Assembly: GCF_007097245.1 (NCBI RefSeq)
Contig: NZ_VJZT01000002.1
Coordinates: 343,714 to 407,713 of the forward strand
Origin: Flavobacterium restrictum
GTDB taxonomy: Bacteria > Bacteroidota > Bacteroidia > Flavobacteriales > Flavobacteriaceae
Direction of reading: 5' to 3'
Length of the DNA: 64,000 nucleotides
The notes under the pieces: model-generated
Databases searched by the model: none
Told to the model about the DNA's origin: nothing
The model's input: only the letters and a program-made list of their open reading frames with translations
Shown here: in pieces, positions 35,209-43,485 of the stretch
Layout of the letters: every line of letters begins with the position of its first letter
How positions within the stretch are numbered: the stretch's first letter is position 1
Position numbers and translations under genes: made by a program

Positions 35209-38200
35209 TTAATTTTTTGCCGTTGGTAATTCGTAAATTTCGATTTTTTTATTATTGATGGAAATGAGCAGGTATTTTTTGCCTTTAAAATTTACGATAT
35301 CCAAATGTCTTACCGCTTTTTGAGTCAAGTCAATCCCAACTTGATTTCCCAAAAATATAGTTTTATCACTTTTAATCAATGCTCCCGAAAAACCATCAAA
35401 ACGACTGTGATACGGCGAAACACCAAAATAATTCCCTGCGGCAAAAACTTCTTCTTTGGCATCTGCATCAAAATTGGCTTTTACAAAACAAGTAATGGGA
35501 GCCACTTGCATTTTATTCGCAAAAGGTACGAACGTAAACTTGCCTTTGTCGTTTCTTAAATAACCAGATTTCAGGTTGTGAACTTCATACAATTTGGCAC
35601 TTTCGAGCATTTTGGGATCAAAAACTTCTTCTAAAGTTTTTCCTGCAAAGGATTTGTAGCTATTGAATTTTTTCTTGAGCATCCCGCTAAATTCCTCGGT
35701 AAGTTCATCAAGTCCCATTGTGGTAAAATAGTTTCCTCCTTTTTCGATGGCGACAATAGTTTCAAAAGTTTCATTTTTATCAAAATCATCGTAATACATT
35801 TTCATTGGGAACTCTTGAGAAGCTTTAAACTTCGAATTCATTCCCCAGTTTCCAATTAAATAATCTTGATCTCCATCCTGATCTACGTCAAATGCGATGA
35901 TGGATTGCCATAAACCGTTGCACTTTTCGGGCAAAAGACTTTCGGTAACATCCTTAAACAGCCCTTTTGTATTGGCAAAAAATGTTGGTTTCATCCATTC
36001 ACCCACAACAATCAAATCGGTTTTTCCATCATTATTGAAATCAGTAAAAATAGCATCCGTAACCATTCCAATTCCTTCGAATGTTTTGTTTTGAACAACC
36101 GAGAATTTCCCTTTGTTGTTGTTCAACAAATAACAATCTGGCGCACTTCCAAAACGATTAAATTTTGAATTATTACCAATAAACAAATCTAAATCGCCAT
36201 CGCCATCATAATCAAATGCTTTGACAACCGAGGCATTTTGACGCAATACTGGTAAAACTGCATTCGTTAGTTGATTCCCCAAATACAAGCGATCTTGCAA
36301 ATTTTGTGCGTTTTCGCCATTCCCAGATGCAACATATAAATCATTATTTTTATCTTGATTAAAATCTCCAATTACGGCAGAAGCATCCTCAAAAATAGAG
36401 TCTTTTTCTAGCGTTGGATAGGCTTTTTTAGCAAATCCATTGGTAGTTTGAAGGTAAATTTCCGAAGCTCTTCCGGAGGCTGCACCAAAGAAAATGTCGT
36501 CTTTTCCATCGCCATTCAAGTCACCAACAGCTGTTGCTGCACCACGATCCGACCGTTGGTAAGGGATTAGTTTTTGAGCCGTGAAATCAACATAATGATT
36601 TTCTTGATGTATAAAATCAATGCCTAGATTCGTTACTTGCTTGAAAACAGGCAAAACTGTGGGATGCAAACGAGTGTAATTAAATGGTTTTCGGTTGGCA
36701 TTTGCCTTAATAATAAGCATTTGATTGGTTTTTACCTGTTTTAAAGTCTGATACGTTTTGTCAGGCCAAATCACCACAAGCGAATCAACGATTGCTGTTT
36801 TCCCATATCCAAAATGAATTATTGGCTCGGAGGAGGATTGAAAACCTCTGGTAGTTTGCAACTCTTTGTATTGCTTCACTCCTTTTACATACGAGATTAC
36901 TTTTGTTCCAATCCCAAAGGTGTTTTTACCCTCAAATTGCAGTTTAAGCTTCAAATAATTAGACTTTGCATTGGTTAGATTGATGTAAATAGAGGCAGCA
37001 CTATTCAAATTATTAGTCACCACATCCAAATCGCCATCGTTATCCAAATCCGCATAACCTGTTCCATTAGAGATAATCGAATCATTTTCTATCCAATCAC
37101 TAGACCTGTTTTTGAATTGCAAATCGGCTGCTCCTTGAAAAACATAATTGGTTACATTGCCTTTTGGCATTTTTTTCAAGGCTTGTTTGTCTAATAATTT
37201 TGTGGTGTTTATTTTGCTTTTTATCTGCTCATTCGAAAAATATTTGACATAATCCAAATCATTGGGACGTTTTGGAATTCCGTTAGAAACAAAAATATCC
37301 TGCTCGCCATCTTGATCATAATCTGCAAATAAAGCACTCCAACTCCAATCTGTAGCGGCAACGCCACTTAACAAAGCGGTTTCGGTAAAGTGATTTCCCG
37401 CTTGGTTTATTTGCAACATATTGCGGGTGTATTGGTAATGATAGCCTAGTTTTTCGGTTCTTAATTTTAGCATTTGCACATTATCATCACCCAAGGATGA
37501 TTTGAGCACTTTTTCGTTTTCGGGAAGCATGTCCAGCGTCATCAAATCTGGAAATCCGTCATGATTAATATCGGCAGCATCCACTCCCATAGAAAACCGA
37601 CTCGTATGCCCAAAGTGATTTTTCAAACTCTCGGTAAACGTCCCATTACCATTATTCAGGTAATAGTAATCGTCCTCGTGAAAGTCATTACAAATATAAA
37701 TATCGGGATACCCATCTAGGTTAAAATCCGAAATTGCAATCCCCAATCCGTAGCCATTAGGCCCGCCAAAAATGCCTGCTTGTTGACTTATATCTACAAA
37801 CTTCCCGTTATCGTTTCTAAATAATTTATCGCCACTTTCAAAACTTCTATTATTTCTAATGTTGGCATTTCCAAATGAAGCTTCAGAATGTACGGCTTGA
37901 TTCAAAAGGTACATATCTAAATCTCCGTCACCATCAAAATCAAAAAAGGCTGCAGAAGTACTGTAATTGTCTAAATCCAAACCATATTCAGCAGCACTTT
38001 CTGTAAACGTATTGTCCTTATTATTGATAAATAATTCATTATGCCCTTCAAAACCATTGATTCCTACAACGGCGCAAACGTAAATATCGAGATAGCCATC
38101 GCCATTTACATCGGCCATGATGGTTCCCGTTTTCCAGTCGCTTTCGCCCGCTACACCTGCTTTTTGGGTAATATCCTCGTATTTGTTATTTCCTTTGTTC

Positions 38201-38460
38201 AAATACAATTTGTTTTTGCCTTGATTAGACGAAAAATAAATATCGACCAAGCCATCATTATTAATATCGCCAAGTGCCACACCGCCACCATTGTAATAGT
38301 AGAGGTAATCTAAAATCGAAATATTTTTGGATGGATCTAAATCGTTTTTGAAAGTAACACCACTCTCCTCCGAAGGTAATTTTACAAATAATTGATCTTG
38401 TTTTTTGGCACAACTAGCAAATACAAGGGACAAGAGGAGTATTTTAAAAAAATTATTCAT
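35209..38460 (-). CDS. FG-GAP/VCBS repeat lipoprotein with ASPIC/UnbV domain (copy 2)
   Basis: About 1083 residues from the ATG at 38460, which overlaps the stop of the preceding paralogue (ATGAATAA); the ORF extends to 38487 but this ATG gives the clean signal MNNFFKILLLSLVFASC. Many calcium-binding FG-GAP loops (DINNDGLVD, DVNGDGYLD, DFDGDGDLD, DLDNDGDLD) indicate a beta-propeller. A middle ASPIC/UnbV-type section is visible (LQTTRGFQSSSEPIIHFGYG...VVIWPD). It is similar throughout to the upstream gene, so the pair arose by tandem duplication. Such proteins probably bind glycans or proteins at the outer membrane; no catalytic role is known. Confidence 0.9.
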   Translation of the reverse strand: MNNFFKILLLSLVFASCAKKQDQLFVKLPSEESGVTFKNDLDPSKNISILDYLYYYNGGGVALGDINNDGLVDIYFSSNQGKNKLYLNKGNNKYEDITQKAGVAGESDWKTGTIMADVNGDGYLDIYVCAVVGINGFEGHNELFINNKDNTFTESAAEYGLDLDNYSTSAAFFDFDGDGDLDMYLLNQAVHSEASFGNANIRNNRSFESGDKLFRNDNGKFVDISQQAGIFGGPNGYGLGIAISDFNLDGYPDIYICNDFHEDDYYYLNNGNGTFTESLKNHFGHTSRFSMGVDAADINHDGFPDLMTLDMLPENEKVLKSSLGDDNVQMLKLRTEKLGYHYQYTRNMLQINQAGNHFTETALLSGVAATDWSWSALFADYDQDGEQDIFVSNGIPKRPNDLDYVKYFSNEQIKSKINTTKLLDKQALKKMPKGNVTNYVFQGAADLQFKNRSSDWIENDSIISNGTGYADLDNDGDLDVVTNNLNSAASIYINLTNAKSNYLKLKLQFEGKNTFGIGTKVISYVKGVKQYKELQTTRGFQSSSEPIIHFGYGKTAIVDSLVVIWPDKTYQTLKQVKTNQMLIIKANANRKPFNYTRLHPTVLPVFKQVTNLGIDFIHQENHYVDFTAQKLIPYQRSDRGAATAVGDLNGDGKDDIFFGAASGRASEIYLQTTNGFAKKAYPTLEKDSIFEDASAVIGDFNQDKNNDLYVASGNGENAQNLQDRLYLGNQLTNAVLPVLRQNASVVKAFDYDGDGDLDLFIGNNSKFNRFGSAPDCYLLNNNKGKFSVVQNKTFEGIGMVTDAIFTDFNNDGKTDLIVVGEWMKPTFFANTKGLFKDVTESLLPEKCNGLWQSIIAFDVDQDGDQDYLIGNWGMNSKFKASQEFPMKMYYDDFDKNETFETIVAIEKGGNYFTTMGLDELTEEFSGMLKKKFNSYKSFAGKTLEEVFDPKMLESAKLYEVHNLKSGYLRNDKGKFTFVPFANKMQVAPITCFVKANFDADAKEEVFAAGNYFGVSPYHSRFDGFSGALIKSDKTIFLGNQVGIDLTQKAVRHLDIVNFKGKKYLLISINNKKIEIYELPTAKN

Positions 38461-41400
38461 TACGTCTAAAGAGTTTAGGAGTATCATTATTCATGGCCGC
38501 AATAATAGCAACCCCATTATTTTTATTTTTAATTGTTGCGATGTGTTTGGCTTCGCCTTTTATCATAAACCCAGATTTATCATAGGCTGTCCAGGTAAAA
38601 GTTCCGTTCTTGTTGCCTAACAAAACACTACCATAGTTAGCGTCTAATCGAGCAAATTGTGGCTTGAATTCATACTGATTTCCTCCCAAAATAATATCCA
38701 AAAATCCATCTTTATTAATATCCAAAGTACAAATGGTATTCACACAAGAAAACTGTACTTCTCTTGGCAAGGCTCTCATTTCAAATTTTCCGCCGCCTTT
38801 GTTGATAGCAATAACGCTCTCTTGAATCACAGCCGTTTTTTGAATGGAATTATCCAAAACTTCTTGTGGAAATAATTCCTGGAATGATTTTTTGGCATAA
38901 TCGGCAAAACTCAAATTCTTCTTTTTGACCATTGGGATTTGTGCTGTCAACTCTTTTTTGAGAGAAACGGGCATATCCTTACCTCCAATTGATTGCGTAG
39001 CAATTTGTTCGATAGTACCATTATTATCAAAATCATTGATAAACAATCGCATTGGGTTTGTTGCGCTGGCTTTGTAAGGAGTATTAGTTCCTTTGTTGCC
39101 TAAAATCAAATCTTTTTTGCCATCATTATTAACATCAACACAACTTATTGCATTCCAAAAACCGGTATAACTGGTTATATTTGATTTAAAAACAGTTAAT
39201 CGTCTTCCCGTATTTTTGAAAATTTGTGGAGCCATCCAATCGCCTACTACGATTAAATCTTTCTTACCATCCCCATCAATATCTTCCCAAACGGCAGCGG
39301 TAATCATTCCTGATTCATTGAGTTTAAAAGCTTTTTTATTGGTAACATCTGCAAAGTTACCTTTGCCATCATTTTCTAACAATAACTGTTTTGGGTCAAT
39401 ACCATAAACACCAGGAACACTCCTGCTGCCAATAAATACATCTGTATCGCCATCATTATCAAAATCGCAAGGAGCAATTACGGATACATTGTTATTGGTT
39501 GTTGGGATATTAGTTTTACTTTTTGCAAAAATTCCTTTACCATTATTCAGGTACAAACGATTTTTATAATTGGATTGATCGGCTTTTTCGTTCCCTCCTG
39601 ATCCAACTAATAAATCTAAATCGCCATCGCCGTCAGCATCAAGGAAACTAGCTGCAGTATCTTCGTAATTAGCGTCTAAATCCAAATCAGATTGTTTGGT
39701 TGCTGTAAAATTAGTAGTACCCGTATTCAAATATATTTTCCCTGCTGCGCCTTTGGCTCCGCCAATAAAAACATCCTCATTCCCGTCGCCATTAACATCG
39801 GCAACTGCTAGAGAAGGTCCTTCTTGCGAAAGCATTTTGGAAATTAAACCTTCATAATCAAAATCGATATAATCATTTTCTTTATGTGCTAGGAAAGGGG
39901 TTTTGGTCTCTACAAAAAACGGTTTTGGTTTAGCTGTTTTAACAACATACTTTGATTTTGCATCAGCAATAGTCAACGTATAAGTGGTATTGCCAGTAAT
40001 TTTTTTAATTGTTTGACAGGTAGCATTAGGCCAAATAACTTGTAGGGAATCAATTTTTTTTGTGCCAATACCAAAAGTCATTGCATATTCTACCGAAGAT
40101 TGAAACCCTCGAGAAGGGATTAATTCTTGTCTAATTATTTCTTTGCCCGAGAACAATTGCACCACACTTCCTATGGCAAACTGGTTTAGTCCATCGCCTT
40201 TTAGTTTTACTTTTATGTACTTATTGGTTTTCTTTTTCTCCGAATTATTTTGATAGACGAAAGCTTCCATATTTACATTATTCACGACTAGATCTAAATC
40301 GCCATCGTTGTCTAAATCGCCATAAGCAGCACCATTAGAAAAACTAGGAGTATCCAATCCCCAATTTTGGGCTTGATTGGTAAACGTTAAATTTTTATTG
40401 TTTTGATAGGCGTAATTGGGTATGGGTGTGGTTGGCATTTTGGCAATTATATTTTGCATTTCTTCTTTTTTGCCCGTTACAGCCATGCGCTGAATAAAGG
40501 TGTTTGCAAAAAAGTCCATGAAATCTTGATTGGTTAAATCATTATAAATCCCGTTGCAAACATAAATATCTTTGTACCCATCGTTATCCATATCAAATAA
40601 TAAGGCGCCCCAACTCCAATCCGTTTTGGCTACACCTGCATAATTGGCAATCTCGTTAAACTGGTTGTTTCCATTATTTACTTGCAAGGTATTTTGCATG
40701 TATTGGTAATAAAAATCAAGGTTTAATTTTCGGGTAAACAAATCGTAATTGTCAAAACTGGTCACGTTTTTGGTGCGTTCGTCCCCTTCGGGTAACATAT
40801 CGGTCACAAAAACATCTGCTTTTCCGTCGTTATTAATATCAGCCATATCAGCACCCATCGAGGATTGACTTGTATGTGATGCCCAGCTTTGTATTTGTTC
40901 TGTAAAAGTGCCGTTTTGATTGTTGATGTACAAATAATCACGTTCAAAAAAATCATTTGAAATGTAAATATCCGGATACAAATCCCCGTTTACATCGCCT
41001 ACGGTAACGCCCAGACCAAAACCAATTAAGCTACCATAAATTCCTGCAGCTTCGCTTACATCAGTAAACTTCCCACTGTCATTACGAAGTAATTTATCAC
41101 CTCCACCTTTTAGTATGTCGGGAACATTCCAGTCTTTATCTCGTAACTCTCTTTGGTTTGAATAATTAAGACTGCTTACAGGAATGAAACTATTGTTGAG
41201 GATATAACAATCTAAATCACCATCCTTATCATAATCAAAAAAGGCAGCATGAGTAGTGATACCAGTATCAGCCAGATTATAAGCATCGGCTTTATCTGTA
41301 AAAGTGCCATTTTTATTATTGATAAAAAGTTCATTTTTTTGATTTAGTCCTTTTGTATTACCAGCATTACAAACGTAAATATCAAGAAAACCATCGGCGT

Positions 41401-41770
41401 TGATATCGACCATTACCACTCCTGTTGACCAAGATTTGGTTCCCTCGACACCTGCTTTTTTAGAAATATCTTCAAATTTAAAATTCCCTTTATTGAGGTA
41501 CAATTTATTTTGTCCTTGGTTAGAGGTAAAATAAACATCAGACAAACCGTCATTATTAATATCCCCAATGGCTACTCCGCCACCGTTGTAAAAATTTCTA
41601 TATTTAAAGAGATTCATTTCCGGACCGTTTTTCACGGTATTAACAAATGTAACACCTGTTAATGAAGATTCTAGCTTGGAGAATAAGCCATCTTTTTTCT
41701 CTGAAGTATCATTGGAACAACTGGAAAAAATTAGTATAAAGAGAAGAAATAAAGTAAAACGATAAAACAT
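38453..41770 (-). CDS. FG-GAP/VCBS repeat lipoprotein with ASPIC/UnbV domain (copy 1)
   Basis: 1105 residues. A lipoprotein signal (FLLFILIFSSC) is followed by a long array of D.[DN].DG..D calcium loops (DINNDGLSD, DYDKDGDLD, DVNGDLYPD, DLDNDGDLD, DFDNDGDTD) forming FG-GAP propellers. An ASPIC/UnbV-type segment sits mid-protein (IPSRGFQSSVEYAMTFGIG...VIWPN). It is the first gene after the terminator behind SusD pair 1 and overlaps its own paralogue downstream. The location behind a SusCD pair suggests a surface role in binding or handling the imported substrate; this is inference. Confidence 0.9.
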   Translation of the reverse strand: MFYRFTLFLLFILIFSSCSNDTSEKKDGLFSKLESSLTGVTFVNTVKNGPEMNLFKYRNFYNGGGVAIGDINNDGLSDVYFTSNQGQNKLYLNKGNFKFEDISKKAGVEGTKSWSTGVVMVDINADGFLDIYVCNAGNTKGLNQKNELFINNKNGTFTDKADAYNLADTGITTHAAFFDYDKDGDLDCYILNNSFIPVSSLNYSNQRELRDKDWNVPDILKGGGDKLLRNDSGKFTDVSEAAGIYGSLIGFGLGVTVGDVNGDLYPDIYISNDFFERDYLYINNQNGTFTEQIQSWASHTSQSSMGADMADINNDGKADVFVTDMLPEGDERTKNVTSFDNYDLFTRKLNLDFYYQYMQNTLQVNNGNNQFNEIANYAGVAKTDWSWGALLFDMDNDGYKDIYVCNGIYNDLTNQDFMDFFANTFIQRMAVTGKKEEMQNIIAKMPTTPIPNYAYQNNKNLTFTNQAQNWGLDTPSFSNGAAYGDLDNDGDLDLVVNNVNMEAFVYQNNSEKKKTNKYIKVKLKGDGLNQFAIGSVVQLFSGKEIIRQELIPSRGFQSSVEYAMTFGIGTKKIDSLQVIWPNATCQTIKKITGNTTYTLTIADAKSKYVVKTAKPKPFFVETKTPFLAHKENDYIDFDYEGLISKMLSQEGPSLAVADVNGDGNEDVFIGGAKGAAGKIYLNTGTTNFTATKQSDLDLDANYEDTAASFLDADGDGDLDLLVGSGGNEKADQSNYKNRLYLNNGKGIFAKSKTNIPTTNNNVSVIAPCDFDNDGDTDVFIGSRSVPGVYGIDPKQLLLENDGKGNFADVTNKKAFKLNESGMITAAVWEDIDGDGKKDLIVVGDWMAPQIFKNTGRRLTVFKSNITSYTGFWNAISCVDVNNDGKKDLILGNKGTNTPYKASATNPMRLFINDFDNNGTIEQIATQSIGGKDMPVSLKKELTAQIPMVKKKNLSFADYAKKSFQELFPQEVLDNSIQKTAVIQESVIAINKGGGKFEMRALPREVQFSCVNTICTLDINKDGFLDIILGGNQYEFKPQFARLDANYGSVLLGNKNGTFTWTAYDKSGFMIKGEAKHIATIKNKNNGVAIIAAMNNDTPKLFRRNE

Positions 41771-41870
41771 ATTATATGCAGTGTTTGTTAGGTAATTACA
41801 AAGATTAGAACTGCCTAAATTATATAATATTAAGTAATAAAAAAAAGAATTTTGGGAATTGTTTAAAAAA

Positions 41871-41900
41871 ATAAAGAGGGTAATAAATTACCCTCTTTAT
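41871..41900 (-). terminator. Terminator between SusD 1 and the UnbV genes
   Basis: ATAAAGAGGGTAAT (41871-41884) and its perfect complement (41887-41900) form a 14-bp stem, followed on the minus strand by TTTTTT. It lies 39 nt past the SusD stop, so the UnbV/haloperoxidase genes need read-through or their own promoter. Confidence 0.85.
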
Positions 41901-41938
41901 AACTAACTCAAAACATAATAATAGTAAACAAATTTTTA

Positions 41939-43474
41939 TTAGTACCCTGGATTTTGCGATAAGTTTGCATTAAACAAAGCATCTGCTGGTATAGGGAACA
42001 AAATGTATTTAGCATCAGAAACGTATGGTTTTAATTCTCTTGCTTCCAAGAATTTACCAAAACGAACCATGTCATTTCTTCTCCATCCTTCTAACCATAA
42101 TTCTTTACCCCTTTCAAGGTAAACACCATCAAGGGTAGCTGGTGAAGCAGCTTGACCAGTTCTAGCAGCTATATCAGTCATGATAGTACCTACACTTCCT
42201 GAACCACCTCTTAATACAGCTTCAGCTTTCATCAACAAAGCATCAGAATAACGCATAAATACAAAATCATTTTCTGGAGTACCTATGTTAGCAGCATCTG
42301 GAATGTATTTTTGCATTCTAATACCTGCAGACTCTAAAGTTGCACCACTTGTGATAAGTGTTACAGCAGGAGTATAAATTAATGGTTGTCCTAGAGGGTT
42401 AGCTGTCGTTTTAATTCTATCACGAGCTATTTCAACTCCACCTGGCTTGTATATTTGACCAATTTGCAATCCAACTGGATTACCAAAAGCAGCAATAATT
42501 TCTGGAGTAGAATATTTAATACGCTTGTCATTTGCATTAAATTTATTGTAATATTCAGCTACAGTAGAAAAACCATTCCATCCATCAGGAGTTTGGTTGT
42601 AGTGCATAGACATTCTCCAGTGATACTGAATTCCTCCACCTGCTCCACCTCTAACATTTTTAGAAGAGAATAAAATCTCTGGAGACGTGTTGTTTTCTGG
42701 TTTAAAGTTATCCCAATAGTTACTAGCTAAACTACTGTTTATTGCATTAACGTTTTCAATAACTTTATTCATATCCCCAGCTTCAAAAGTATAAGGCCCT
42801 GCTGCTGCAGCAGCAGTAAACACCCCTTTATTCAAGTATATTTTTGCTAATAAAAAGTGAGCTGCATCTGCATTTGCCATACTGGCATCTCCAGCAGTTC
42901 TTGCAGGCAATTGAGAAACTACTGCTTCTAATTCACTAATTATAAAGCCAGTAGCTTCTGCTCTTGTCCATACTTTTGGATCATCCGTTAAAGCTGAACC
43001 AGCTTCTCTATAAGGTGCTTGACCAAATAAATCGACAACATTGTAATAGTAAAATGCTCTTAAAAAACGAGCTTGTGCTACTTCTGCAGGGGTCCCATTT
43101 TCAATAACTAAATTACAATTGTACACTTGAGACAACAAAGCATTCCAAGCATTTTTCACTTCATTGTGGTCTGGTGCCCAAGTATGAACGTGAATTTGTC
43201 GCCATGTAGCATTATCATCCCAGTCACCACCACGAGTTGGCCCAACCAAAGCATCTGTAGACATTTCATCCAAGGCAAACATTTGTCCTTGTGTTTGAAA
43301 TCCTCTTAAACCTTCGTAAGAACTTGTCAATAATGATGCCGCATTAACCGGTCCACTACTTCCTCCTCCTATAACCACACCATCTAAAACTTCCTCATCT
43401 AAATTAGTACAACTAACACTAAAAACAAGTGTACTTGCAAATAAGATGGATTTTATAATATTATTTCTTTTCAT
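41939..43474 (-). CDS. SusD/RagB-family glycan-binding lipoprotein (pair 1)
   Basis: 511 residues with a lipoprotein signal (ILFASTLVFSVSC). The SusD fold is seen in the N-terminal SYEGLRGFQTQGQMFALDEMSTDALVGPTRGGDWDD region, the TPR-like helices (ARFLRAFYYYNVVDLFGQAPYRE, NADAAHFLLAKIYLNKGVF) and the C-terminal block (YLERGKELWLEGWRRNDMVRFGKF, with FPIPADALFNANLSQNPGY at the end). SusD lids the SusC pore and captures the ligand outside the cell. It follows its SusC by 11 nt, and a strong terminator lies just beyond. The ligand is unknown; the LacI-type operators upstream of SusC link it to the sucrose/trehalose enzymes. Confidence 0.95.
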   Translation of the reverse strand: MKRNNIIKSILFASTLVFSVSCTNLDEEVLDGVVIGGGSSGPVNAASLLTSSYEGLRGFQTQGQMFALDEMSTDALVGPTRGGDWDDNATWRQIHVHTWAPDHNEVKNAWNALLSQVYNCNLVIENGTPAEVAQARFLRAFYYYNVVDLFGQAPYREAGSALTDDPKVWTRAEATGFIISELEAVVSQLPARTAGDASMANADAAHFLLAKIYLNKGVFTAAAAAGPYTFEAGDMNKVIENVNAINSSLASNYWDNFKPENNTSPEILFSSKNVRGGAGGGIQYHWRMSMHYNQTPDGWNGFSTVAEYYNKFNANDKRIKYSTPEIIAAFGNPVGLQIGQIYKPGGVEIARDRIKTTANPLGQPLIYTPAVTLITSGATLESAGIRMQKYIPDAANIGTPENDFVFMRYSDALLMKAEAVLRGGSGSVGTIMTDIAARTGQAASPATLDGVYLERGKELWLEGWRRNDMVRFGKFLEARELKPYVSDAKYILFPIPADALFNANLSQNPGY

Positions 43475-43485
43475 TGTTTTTTTAA

